A stretch of DNA of 64,000 bases from an uncultured Pelagimonas sp. (GTDB taxonomy: Bacteria > Pseudomonadota > Alphaproteobacteria > Rhodobacterales > Rhodobacteraceae): assembly GCA_947497905.1 (NCBI GenBank), contig CANMIH010000003.1, positions 124,001 through 188,000 of the forward strand. Reading direction: 5' to 3'. Each line of letters opens with the position of its first letter. Position 1 is the first letter of the stretch. The notes under the pieces were generated by a model, which was not told the origin of the DNA, searched no databases, and saw only the letters and a list, made by a program, of their open reading frames with translations. The translations under genes and the position numbers were made by a program. This document shows, in pieces, positions 32,938 to 40,226 of the stretch.

Positions 32938-35052
32938 TTAATTTCCGCCGAACGCTTCGCGCATCTTTTTGTGCGCGCGGTATTCGGCAGATGTTTGATA
33001 AATTTCGAGCCACGAAATCTGCTCGGCGGTTAGGGTTTCGCCAGCTTCCAGCCCCTCTTCCATCGCCATAGCGCGACCAAAGCGCTCTTCGGGGCGCTCA
33101 TCCTCGTCATGAACTGGGGCCTTCAAGATCCGCCGATCATCCAAATTAGCGACAGGTGCGGCGGGCGTTTCCGGTTCGATCCGAGCGGGCTTAGCTTTGG
33201 CAGGCTTCGGCGCGTTCTTATGCGGCGTCGGAAGACGGACAACGTCCGCTTCTGGCAGATCATCCGCAACAGTAGGCGTCCCGGAGCTGCGCAAACGTGC
33301 CGCCAATTCTTCGGCGGTGAAGGCCTTTTGAGCGCGGGCCAGTTCCTTTTGCGCGCGCTCATACTGCCCCCGTTTCCGGGCGATGGCGCGGGCGTCTTCG
33401 ACCTTGTTAAATCCGCCTTTCACAAGCGCACCGGCAAATCCAAGATAGCCACCGGTCAGATCATAAACGTGGACACCATCATGCAGATTGTCCGGATCAA
33501 AACGGGCCACAACCCGCTTTTCCGCAACCCGATACATCCATTCGGACCAGTACCGGTTGCCCATCAGTTTCAGCTCACCGTTACCGGTTTTACCGCGCAC
33601 TCCTTCAGCCCCAAGCAACCACATGCGAAGCTGTTCTTCGCTTGCCTTGCGAATGGGCGCGGTCTTGTAACCGGCGTTAAACACCTCATCAAAAGACCGC
33701 CCATTTGCCACTTCGCTGCGGCGATCACGGCGGGCGTTGTGGTGGGCGATTTCCTCATTCAGAACCGCTTCAAACTCTTCCAACGGAATGGCGCGGCTTC
33801 CATAGTTTTCAGGCTTCGCATCAGGGCGATTGCCGGTATACGCGCCCTCAAATGCAGGGTGCTTGGCGACGCGGTCGCATAGGTCTCTAAAGGCCCGCTC
33901 AATGGGCTTTGATTGCCCCGAATATGGAGTCGCCCAAATGACCTTCGATCCCATCAGAGGAAGAAGACCAGGAACATCATCATCGCGGATCTTGAAGCGA
34001 AAACGGGTTGGGGTTCCGCCGGTGATTGCCTTAGCGGCAAACTCTCGTCCGTTGTCCAGGAGAACCGACTGAGGGATACCCCAATCGCGGATCAAATCGC
34101 CAAGGGTCAACTGCACCGTATGGCTATTTGCAGTCAGAGACAGTCGCCAAGCCAGAAACTTGCCGGAATACACATCCGAGAACGCAACCATTTGCGCCCG
34201 CACCGGCCCTTCTTCACCCGGCCACTTAATGAACACGTCAAACTTATGGTAGTCACCGCAAACGCATTCCAGCGGCACCAATGCGCTCTTGTCGCGGCCT
34301 TGATGCGGATACAAGCGTTTGAGCGCTTCGGCCCCCTTACGCAGAAAGACTTCTGTGGGCTTAGAAATCGTCGCTTTGAAGTGGCTTCGGATCTTCGAAA
34401 GAGGCACGATAGCCAACCCTTCGCGCTCCGCAATTCGCACCGCTCGATCATAGCAAGATGAAAGGCTAGGTCCGGAGTGGCGAAGCCAATCAGACTTCAC
34501 TAGGTTGACGAACTCAGGGTCTAGAACAAGTTGCTGCTTTCGCCCTGCCCCAGTACGCCCAGCAAGGTACGCCAGCCAGCTCTGTTCTGGTTTGTTTTCG
34601 ACGAGCTCAAGCCAACCCCAAATGGTTCTTTCGCCCACCCCCTCAAGCTTTCCAATTTGTTGGATAGCCAAGGTCCGGGTTACCCCAGCGGCCTGCACTT
34701 CGAAAACTGCACGCACAATCCGAAGCCGGTTTTCAGCCTTCGCTTTAACTGAAGCGCTACGGCCCTGGTACTCTTCCCAAGCCGCCTTGCTTTCAAACTC
34801 AACGGGCTTTGGATCAAGAGTGTCTTTGGCTTCTGTTAAAGCAAGACGAGCACGTAGCGGAAACAGCGAAAAGTGATACTCCATACCGCCGCCCTTACCC
34901 TTGCGGCGACGGATTTTTCCTGCCTGGAGCGCCCAGCCTTCACTAGCCGCGCGCGCGTTCACCTTGCGTTTGGTTGTGGGCAGATCTGGCAGGCAAGCGT
35001 CTGCGATTTCCGCAGATGTCCACCAGATCTTGTTGGGCGCATCTTGTGTCAT
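32938..35052 (-). CDS. A: Transposase, MuA type (DDE)
   Basis: 704 aa. N-terminal Mu-type DNA-binding domain (IWWTSAEIADACLPDLPTTK), then winged-helix regions, the RNase-H-like catalytic core with D267 (CGDYHKFD), D333 (DNGREF) and E385 (SKPIERAFRD), and a C-terminal Mu-transposase barrel and MuB-interaction tail. All three catalytic carboxylates are present, so the enzyme should be active. Start overlaps the ParB-like gene (ATGA). Confidence 0.96.
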   Translation of the reverse strand: MTQDAPNKIWWTSAEIADACLPDLPTTKRKVNARAASEGWALQAGKIRRRKGKGGGMEYHFSLFPLRARLALTEAKDTLDPKPVEFESKAAWEEYQGRSASVKAKAENRLRIVRAVFEVQAAGVTRTLAIQQIGKLEGVGERTIWGWLELVENKPEQSWLAYLAGRTGAGRKQQLVLDPEFVNLVKSDWLRHSGPSLSSCYDRAVRIAEREGLAIVPLSKIRSHFKATISKPTEVFLRKGAEALKRLYPHQGRDKSALVPLECVCGDYHKFDVFIKWPGEEGPVRAQMVAFSDVYSGKFLAWRLSLTANSHTVQLTLGDLIRDWGIPQSVLLDNGREFAAKAITGGTPTRFRFKIRDDDVPGLLPLMGSKVIWATPYSGQSKPIERAFRDLCDRVAKHPAFEGAYTGNRPDAKPENYGSRAIPLEEFEAVLNEEIAHHNARRDRRSEVANGRSFDEVFNAGYKTAPIRKASEEQLRMWLLGAEGVRGKTGNGELKLMGNRYWSEWMYRVAEKRVVARFDPDNLHDGVHVYDLTGGYLGFAGALVKGGFNKVEDARAIARKRGQYERAQKELARAQKAFTAEELAARLRSSGTPTVADDLPEADVVRLPTPHKNAPKPAKAKPARIEPETPAAPVANLDDRRILKAPVHDEDERPEERFGRAMAMEEGLEAGETLTAEQISWLEIYQTSAEYRAHKKMREAFGGN

Positions 35053-35912
35053 TCAGAGCTACCTTTCAGCTCTGCCAGAACAGCCGATACTTCGTCGCCT
35101 TCAGTTTCGAGGAACATCTTTCGGGCAGCCTTGGGGGCACGCCGCCAAGCGTCCAACAGACGGGCAAAGGTCGCGTCTGTATTGTTCAGCGGCGTAGGGC
35201 CGTTTCCCAGCTCAGACTGATACTTGCGGCGGGCCTCAGAAGCGTTTTTGACGTCACCATTGCTAAGCAAGGCTACAACACGGTCGCGCTCGCTCACTTC
35301 GCCTATTTTGGCAATCTCTGTAAGGTCTTTTAGCGTGACGGGATTAGGAGCGTTTCGCAGGTCATTTGCGTTGCGTCCGCGAAGGACCGAACCGGCTGCA
35401 ACCAAGCGGCGAACTTGGCGGTCAGAAATGCCAAACTTTTCTGCCGTCGCTGTAGCAAAGGATGCGGTGGACACGATGTCCGTCGCATCGTTCCAGCGCT
35501 TTGCCGCCAGTTCCGCGCCTGCTGTTGCTATTGTCTCAGGGTGCAACCGCTCATAGACGTCTTTACGCTCAGCAAGGAAGACGGCTGTATCAAGAGCCGT
35601 CAGTTCAGCCCCTGCTAGGTTGTCGTCAATTTCCATCAACCGGGCGAAGCTATCGTTGCAGTCCCAGCAGACCACTGGAATGGTTTCCCAGCCCAATTCG
35701 CGGGCGGCGGTCAATCGGTGGCCGCCGACCATCAAAACATAGTTCCCGCTGCGCTTGATCTTGCGCACGTGGATCTTGTCTTTCATCACACCTAGCTCTT
35801 CGATGGACGCTTTCAGCGCATCGACACCGGCTTGTGATACCGGTCGCAGACGGTCGCCCATCTGAATTTCATCAACCGATAATTCGGTGATTGTTGGCAT
35901 AATATTGGACAT
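35049..35912 (-). CDS. ParB-like nuclease/partition-domain protein
   Basis: 287 aa. The ParB N-terminal domain is visible: LSVDEIQMGDRLRPVSQAGV, SGNYVLMVGGHRLTAARELG and ETIPVV. A KorB-like helix-turn-helix follows (KFGISDRQVRRLVAAG). Such proteins precede MuA in several alphaproteobacterial Mu-like phages. Role unproven; perhaps regulation or CTP-dependent DNA loading. Confidence 0.88.
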   Translation of the reverse strand: MSNIMPTITELSVDEIQMGDRLRPVSQAGVDALKASIEELGVMKDKIHVRKIKRSGNYVLMVGGHRLTAARELGWETIPVVCWDCNDSFARLMEIDDNLAGAELTALDTAVFLAERKDVYERLHPETIATAGAELAAKRWNDATDIVSTASFATATAEKFGISDRQVRRLVAAGSVLRGRNANDLRNAPNPVTLKDLTEIAKIGEVSERDRVVALLSNGDVKNASEARRKYQSELGNGPTPLNNTDATFARLLDAWRRAPKAARKMFLETEGDEVSAVLAELKGSSE

Positions 35913-35934
35913 AGGTTTTCTCGAAAATTAGGCG

Positions 35935-36189
35935 TCAGATTAAGAGCTGAAAGTCTTCTTCAGCGGTGCGCTCGCGGCAGGAACCACACATGCGATTTTG
36001 CTTGCCGTAGCTGTCAAACTCTTCGCCGCAACAGAGGCAGTTTCGACGGCTTTTCTTGAGCTGAAACAGGCGGTGATCTACCGACGCCTCGGCAACATGC
36101 TGATTGCTGAACACGCCAGAAATACACACACCGTCGCGGTCAAAAATCGCATAGCCTTCGCCAAGGCGGCTTACATTGAAGACTGACAT
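35935..36189 (-). CDS. Small early protein with C-terminal zinc ribbon
   Basis: 84 aa from MSVFNV (36189). The C-terminal part has CLCCGEEFDSYGKQNRMCGSC, a CxxC...CxxC zinc ribbon. Early phage region. Function unknown, nucleic-acid binding likely. Confidence 0.6.
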   Translation of the reverse strand: MSVFNVSRLGEGYAIFDRDGVCISGVFSNQHVAEASVDHRLFQLKKSRRNCLCCGEEFDSYGKQNRMCGSCRERTAEEDFQLLI

Positions 36190-36488
36190 TCGACACACCT
36201 TTCAAATTCTGGGGCAAAGATCAGGGGCAGGAAAACAACTGCCCCCGTCATTGCGATCAGCAAGCAAATCAAGGCGACTACATCGCCCCAGATGTTGTTT
36301 GAAAATGCACGCTCGTAAGCGCTGAACGTTTCCCAAGCGGCGCGCAAGCGCGGGAGGATGCACCGCGCACCGCTTGGACGGACCCGACCTTCCTCAGGTC
36401 CGTGTGTAGCGCCCAAGCCATCGTGAGTGGTCGGCTTGCCTGCATGGGCGCTTGTTTGAATGGCCGCAAAAGCTTCACCATGTGCCAT
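36171..36488 (-). CDS. Small early membrane protein
   Basis: 105 aa, with one clear membrane segment (about residues 70-92, VVALICLLIAMTGAVVFLPL). The soluble N-terminal part is low in recognisable motifs. It overlaps genes on both sides by a few bases, consistent with a compact early operon. Real gene status is moderate. Function unknown. Confidence 0.45.
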   Translation of the reverse strand: MAHGEAFAAIQTSAHAGKPTTHDGLGATHGPEEGRVRPSGARCILPRLRAAWETFSAYERAFSNNIWGDVVALICLLIAMTGAVVFLPLIFAPEFERCVECQSSM

Positions 36489-36771
36489 TGCTTTGGCCTA
36501 ACTGCGGGTATGCTTCTGGCTCCAGCGGTAGCAACACCATGCCTTGGGCTTTAGCGGCTTCCTTAATCTCGGCCTCAAGCCGCATCGCCCATTCGAGCTT
36601 AACAGCGCTCGGGTTCTTCAGGATGTTGTAAACGCGGTTTTTCGCGCCTGGCACACCCTCATCCCGCAAAAACTCGTAGGGGCGCATCTCCAAGTCTGCC
36701 ATTGCCCGCTTGACCCAAGTCACAAAGGCCTGCGGGTCAGGCAAAATTCTATCAACTGTCTGCTCAGTCAT
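36475..36771 (-). CDS. First early gene, helix-turn-helix (Ner-position) protein
   Basis: 98 aa from MTEQTVDRIL (36771), with GGAG eight bases upstream. Region PYEFLRDEGVPGAKNRVYNILK looks like a helix-turn-helix. It is the first gene of the early operon, the place of the Ner regulator in Mu, and the early promoter lies just upstream. The Ner role is inferred from position only. Confidence 0.6.
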   Translation of the reverse strand: MTEQTVDRILPDPQAFVTWVKRAMADLEMRPYEFLRDEGVPGAKNRVYNILKNPSAVKLEWAMRLEAEIKEAAKAQGMVLLPLEPEAYPQLGQSNGTW

Positions 36772-36795
36772 CGCCAACTCCGTTGTGTCGCCCAA

Positions 36796-36846
36796 TCTAA
36801 ATCATGTCACTTTGTGATTTTCAAGGGTGTTTTGTGATTATCACAA
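36796..36846. promoter_or_regulatory. Early promoter and divergent operator region
   Basis: Leftward promoter candidate: -35 TTGAAA (36824-36819) and -10 TTTAGA (36801-36796), 17 nt apart. Two operator copies lie on it: TTTGTGATTTTCA at 36811-36823 and a perfect palindrome TTGTGATTATCACAA at 36832-36846, starts 20-21 bp apart. AAATCATG at 36799-36806 precedes the first copy. The same AAATCATG + 4 nt + TTTGTGATTTTCA unit lies before luxI. Confidence 0.7.
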
Positions 36847-36945
36847 CGGAAACCGCATTTTTCATGCCAATTGCAGAAAACTACAGCTTGAGGCTTTCAT
36901 AGTTTTTCAGGAAAAATGCGGCTAAGTGTGAAACCGGGGGAAACC

Positions 36946-37278
36946 GTGGCTACAGAAGTAGACTGGGAACGTAGAAGAACGAATTTGAGGATTCGCATGG
37001 CGGCACTCGGCACCAACGCGACGCGCGTGTGCCGTGAAGTCGGGCTTTCCCCGAACACTTTGTCTCAATTCACCAACGGCAAAACCGGCTGGCTCAGCGA
37101 GAAAACACTATCTAAGATATTGCCAGTCTTGGGCCTTACGTTGCCCACCGACTTGGATGCAGACAACATTCTGGATGACCCACGGGCCGCCATCAGGCGG
37201 CATCTTGAGGTTATCCCCGAAGAGGATCTTCCAAATCTTCTCCGTGAGCTTCAGGCGCGTTTTCCAGAGAAAACATAG
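36946..37278 (+). CDS. Phage repressor-like helix-turn-helix protein
   Basis: 110 aa from GTG 36946 (GGGGG five bases upstream); an ATG at 36916 with AGGA upstream would add 10 residues. XRE-type helix-turn-helix: ATRVCREVGLSPNTLSQFTNGKTGWL, here positions about 26-51 (quoted in part: VCREVGLSPNTLSQFTNG). Divergent from the early operon across the operator region, as the Mu c repressor is, but a different fold and shorter. Controls lysogeny by inference. Confidence 0.75.
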   Translation: MATEVDWERRRTNLRIRMAALGTNATRVCREVGLSPNTLSQFTNGKTGWLSEKTLSKILPVLGLTLPTDLDADNILDDPRAAIRRHLEVIPEEDLPNLLRELQARFPEKT

Positions 37279-37397
37279 AAGCCTTCCCCGCCAAAATTTC
37301 CAGCGCGTTTGCCAAATCTGCTGCCGATAGGCCTAGCAGTAGCCGCTCAATATTGTCGCGGTCACTCATAAATGTGCCATCTTCACTATCATTGTAA

Positions 37398-37436
37398 AAT
37401 GTGATTTCTCATGGTTTACTATGATTCACAACCATA
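37398..37436 (+). promoter_or_regulatory. Operator-like half-sites before luxR
   Basis: ATGTGATTTCTCA (about 37400-37412) and, on the other strand, TTGTGAATCATAG (37419-37432) resemble the TTGTGA-N3-TCACAA operator of the phage switch, with altered spacers. They lie immediately before the luxR start. Weaker matches than at luxI. Confidence 0.4.
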
Positions 37437-37452
37437 AGTGGAGATTGTCATA

Positions 37453-38061
37453 ATGAATTTACCCGTACAAGCAAAATTTGATTCATTTGGTTTCGTCACA
37501 CTAACCAAAGGGCAGACCCCCGATGATGCAATAACTACATTCCCAAATCAGTGGAAAGCTCTCTATTTCGAGAACGAATTCTACAAAAATGATCCAATTT
37601 TCCTATTTGCAAACAATATGTTACGCCGATCTGGCGCTACACTTTTGAGCCCAGATCAAATGAACGGCGACCTATTTGATGCCGCCGAACAATTTGATGC
37701 TAATAGCAACTTTGTTAGCGTATCTCATTATGGAGGAAACACGATGGTCTTCGGTGGTGTGAATACCGAACTTGACCATAGAACAATTTCCGACTGCCAT
37801 AACCTTTGTAGAGCCACCCATCGGCTGGATTTAGCAAGAAAGCTGGCCAATCTAACAAACGCTCAGTTAGATCTAATGGACCTAGCTGAGGAAGGCCATC
37901 CCGACAAAGAAATCGCTTCAGAACTAGGGGTTAGCATGTCGGCAGTTGCACAGAGAAAACAGTCCGTTTGTTCTCATGTTGGCGTCAGCTCTTTTCGAGC
38001 CGCGCTTCAACTATATTCCCTGGATAAGTGGGGGGGTTTGATCGCAGACAAATCATGCTAG
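37453..38061 (+). CDS. luxR: LuxR-family acyl-homoserine-lactone receptor/regulator
   Basis: 202 aa from ATG 37453 (GGAG nine bases upstream). The autoinducer-binding domain keeps W34-x3-Y38-x8-D47-P48 (FPNQWKALYFENEFYKNDP), the ligand-contact positions of TraR/LuxR. The equivalent of the second Trp (TraR W85) appears replaced in the ATLLSPD region. The C-terminal GerE helix-turn-helix is present (DKEIASELGVSMSAVAQRK) but atypical, with TVxxH changed to AVAQR. Shorter than usual (about 240 aa). Lies between the phage repressor and luxI; AT-richer than host genes. Confidence 0.9.
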   Translation: MNLPVQAKFDSFGFVTLTKGQTPDDAITTFPNQWKALYFENEFYKNDPIFLFANNMLRRSGATLLSPDQMNGDLFDAAEQFDANSNFVSVSHYGGNTMVFGGVNTELDHRTISDCHNLCRATHRLDLARKLANLTNAQLDLMDLAEEGHPDKEIASELGVSMSAVAQRKQSVCSHVGVSSFRAALQLYSLDKWGGLIADKSC

Positions 38062-38074
38062 TTTGTGATTTTCA
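38050..38074 (+). promoter_or_regulatory. Operator before luxI identical in layout to the phage early operator
   Basis: AAATCATG (38050-38057), then 4 nt, then TTTGTGATTTTCA (38062-38074). In the phage switch region AAATCATG (36799-36806) is followed by 4 nt and the same TTTGTGATTTTCA (36811-36823). Thus 21 of 25 positions are identical, with identical spacing. It overlaps the end of luxR and lies 23 nt before the luxI start. Confidence 0.75.
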
Positions 38075-38096
38075 TATCCAAGCTTGAGGACCAGCT

Positions 38097-38699
38097 ATGG
38101 ACTTCAGAACCTCTGTGATCGACTTGAAAGATACCTGCATCGATCATTCTTTATATGTGCAATGCCTTCAACTCCGCAGAGACCTCTTCATCGCGAACAT
38201 GGGATGGAATCTCTTTGAAAGTATGGGCTGCGAATATGACCAATACGATACGCCCGCTGCCATCCATGTGGTAGCCCATGCAGAAGGACAAGTATTAGGC
38301 TGCATGAGGCTTTTACGCACCGACAACGATCAAGGTGCTGTCACATACATGATACTAGATGCCCATCTGGGACGAATTCCCAACCTTCCATCTGGCATCA
38401 TGACCAGCGAAGTAAGATCAAAAGATGTATGGGAAGCTTCCCGATTGGCAATTTCACCAGCTCTGCCAACTAAGTACCGCAACACTCTGCTATTGCAGCT
38501 TATACAACGAGCGGTAACGCACACAGAGCAGCAGGGAGCAAAATCGCTACTGGGCCTGATGAACCCAGCCTTTGAGCGCATCTTTAAACGCAACGGTATA
38601 GACGCCTATAAGTTTGGCCCAATTTTGGAACAACGAGACGGCAGAATTTGTGTGCTCCGGCTAGATTACGCCTCAAGCGTTGCGCTCGCTTCAATTTAG
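38097..38699 (+). CDS. luxI: LuxI-family acyl-homoserine-lactone synthase
   Basis: 200 aa. Makes AHL signal from SAM and acyl-ACP. The invariant residues are present: R27/R28, F31, W37 (LRRDLFIANMGW), D48 and D51 (EYDQYD), R71, E113 and R116 (VWEASRLAI). GAGGACC ribosome binding site precedes ATG 38097. 35 bp after luxR on the same strand. The acyl chain cannot be predicted. Its operator links it to the phage switch. A CTGGAA/TTCCAG hairpin (38813-38830) follows and may end the transcript. Confidence 0.93.
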   Translation: MDFRTSVIDLKDTCIDHSLYVQCLQLRRDLFIANMGWNLFESMGCEYDQYDTPAAIHVVAHAEGQVLGCMRLLRTDNDQGAVTYMILDAHLGRIPNLPSGIMTSEVRSKDVWEASRLAISPALPTKYRNTLLLQLIQRAVTHTEQQGAKSLLGLMNPAFERIFKRNGIDAYKFGPILEQRDGRICVLRLDYASSVALASI

Positions 38700-38851
38700 C
38701 AACGCTACTTAGCAACCCGGCCAAAGCAGAAGCAAGCTATGGCAACGAGGCCTGACGAAATCTCGCTAGGTTGTTAACCAATTCTTTAGCATTTAACGCT
38801 TTTCTGGAACTGCACATAAGCTCCTTCCAGTTTGGGTGCATCATAGTGTCA

Positions 38852-38913
38852 GGCTAGAAGGCGACTAAATCGGGAAGCATATCCCGTTTCGCTCACTACG
38901 TCGCTTTCTAGCC
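38852..38913. repeat. Hairpin element 2 (GGCTAGAA family)
   Basis: Arms GGCTAGAAGGCGAC (38852-38865) and GTCGCTTTCTAGCC (38900-38913), 14 bp with one G-T pair, around an inner CGGGA/TCCCG hairpin. Same outer sequence as 3011-3076. Between here and 39150 no gene is visible. Confidence 0.6.
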
Positions 38914-39150
38914 GATCTCCCCACCAATGGGCAGAGTTCTATAGTTTTATTTCCAACCTCAAAATACGGATAGATACAAGCACTTGGCATTTTTGGCAGC
39001 ATTCCAGTGAACCTCACCTTTTGCTTCAGCTGTCAAACATGCAATAGCGCCACACTTTTTATTCATGAAACGGCTCTTACGAGAAACTTCCCTTGCGTGA
39101 CACTCATCGCGAATACGCTGACTTTAAGAGCGGTCAGCTGGGCGTGCTTG

Positions 39151-39225
39151 ACTGGTGAAGACCTCGCTCCCGAAGCAACTTCACGTCGTGCGACTGATTT
39201 CGCACGGCCTCTTTTCCCCTAAACA
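39151..39225 (+). ncRNA. Conserved structured RNA leader, copy C
   Basis: CTGGTGAAG ... GCTCCC ... then a 9-bp stem GTCGTGCGA (39185-39193) with TCGCACGGC (39200-39208), 6-nt loop, then CTCTTTTCCCCTAAACA. Closest to copy A in its 5' part and to copy B in its 3' part. Confidence 0.55.
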
Positions 39226-39281
39226 ACCAAGATAGCAATTGGATAAGCCCACTCAGAATTAAACGACAAGGCATCAACACA

Positions 39282-39473
39282 ATGACATCGGAAAAGGTAA
39301 ATCGTAACTTACGCATAGCTTCGGCCTATGCACTATGCAGAAAAGCTGGGCACGATCCGGAAGCCAACGTCGATGGCATGCCTTTATGGAAATCTTACTT
39401 GCCGCAAGTGGACAAAGTGCTGGACGAATACCCCACCCGACACACAGACTTGCCAGCTTCTGGAAAAAATTAA
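39282..39473 (+). CDS. Small protein, YALCRK-GHDPE family, copy C
   Basis: 63 aa. Shares IASAYALCRKAGHDPE, PLW, SYLPQVDKVL with the copies at 3241 and 4061 but has a different short C-terminus. Differences in DNA from copy A are largely synonymous within the core. No ribosome binding site visible. A GC-rich hairpin (GGCGG/CCGCC, about 39479-39515) follows. It lies on the early side of the prophage, the other two on the late side. Confidence 0.65.
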   Translation: MTSEKVNRNLRIASAYALCRKAGHDPEANVDGMPLWKSYLPQVDKVLDEYPTRHTDLPASGKN

Positions 39474-39705
39474 AGCGGCGGGCCACGCACACGGCCCAAC
39501 CGCCTCGAATGACCTACCACGGAAGGTAAGACCTAAGAATGCCAGGGTTCGCCTGACGTTCCTCTCTCTACGATTTGCAAAAATTGCCCCCACGTCAAGC
39601 CTGACTCATCAAAACTTGTATCTAGTAAGTCCCTTTTAACCAAAGGTTGAATAGGGTCGGATACGAGCTGAAGCAGGGCTACCTTCCATTGCTTCTTCAC
39701 AGTCC

Positions 39706-39765
39706 GGCTAGAAAGCTTAAGTTAGAAGCGAATGCTACGAACAAGGCTAACTTAACGCTTTCTAG
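39706..39765. repeat. Hairpin element 3 (GGCTAGAA family)
   Basis: CTAGAAAGC + TTAAGTTAG (39708-39725) pairs with CTAACTTAA, one bulged C, and GCTTTCTAG (39747-39765): 18 bp with one bulge, 21-nt loop. Preceded by GG as in the other two. No small gene follows it. Confidence 0.55.
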
Positions 39766-39861
39766 TTCGCTCTTTACGTCCACACCTTCATATACGACTT
39801 ATTTTCTCGGCAAGTTTTGAGACTGGAAATACGTGGGCGTCCGTTGGAATTTCGGAAAATC

Positions 39862-39976
39862 AGGTCCCAGTTAGAACAACCGCCCAAACCGTGGGCGGTT
39901 TTTTAGTACCCTGAATTAAAACGATAAATCCCGTTCTGGGACCTTTCGCACAAAGTGGGCGGCGCAGGTCCCAGTT
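39862..39976. repeat. AGGTCCCAG repeats around the terminator
   Basis: AGGTCCCAGTT at 39862-39872 and 39966-39976 (direct), with CTGGGACCT inverted at 39936-39944, and CTGGGAC again near 40331. Could be remains of mobile-element ends or regulator sites. Confidence 0.35.
39878..39904 (+). terminator. Intrinsic terminator
   Basis: AACCGCCCA (39878-39886), 5-nt loop, TGGGCGGTT (39892-39900), T-run to 39904. A textbook terminator, yet no gene is seen directly upstream on this strand; the nearest plus-strand gene ends at 39473. It may end a non-coding transcript. Confidence 0.8.
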
Positions 39977-40226
39977 CCCAAGCCATCTTCAACTGTTCTT
40001 CAGGCTTCAGATTTGGCGTTTAGCGGCCATTAAACCCCTATTTAAAAGGGTTTCAGCCGCCCCGCGGCCTTGGTGCTTGTTGTGGCCCTTGCCCGGCTCT
40101 ACCGGCCCAAAATCGGCCATTCTACGGATCTACTGCAAAATTTAACATAAGCGGCGCTCTCGGACTCCGCCTATTCTAAACCTTTGAATTACGGGGCCTT
40201 CCGACATCTTCCGCTATCTTTCAGGG

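Larger units (their letters stand above)
4300..38850 (-). mobile_element. Mu-like transposable prophage (Mu head and transposition, P2-like tail) with luxRI and FRG cargo
   Basis: Approximate extent. The late end is near 4.3 kb (last phage-type gene at 4374) and the early end lies beyond luxI (38699). The module order is repressor - early genes - MuA - MuB - GemA - Mor - cargo - lysis - terminase - portal - head - P2-type tail. All genes needed for replicative transposition and a contractile-tailed virion look intact, so the element may be active. The terminal TG...CA dinucleotides and target duplication could not be identified by eye. Confidence 0.85.

Noticed and set aside
37211-37369. Minus-strand 52-aa frame overlapping the repressor 3' end (MSDRDNIERLLLGLSAADLA...)
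   Set aside because: Composition is protein-like and it could be a small convergent gene, but it has no ribosome binding site and overlaps the repressor end; left out for lack of support.
36916-38699. luxRI as an ancestral host locus that the phage landed beside
   Set aside because: No host-type gene lies between the repressor and luxR, and luxI shares its operator with the phage switch. Not fully excluded because the phage end was not mapped.
38813-38913. tRNA or tmRNA as integration target
   Set aside because: No cloverleaf, T-loop or CCA end was found near either end of the prophage; a transposing phage does not need one.
3011-39765. CRISPR array or integron attC sites from the repeated hairpins
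   Set aside because: Only three copies, irregular spacing of hundreds of bases to kilobases, no cas or integrase gene, and no attC core sequences.
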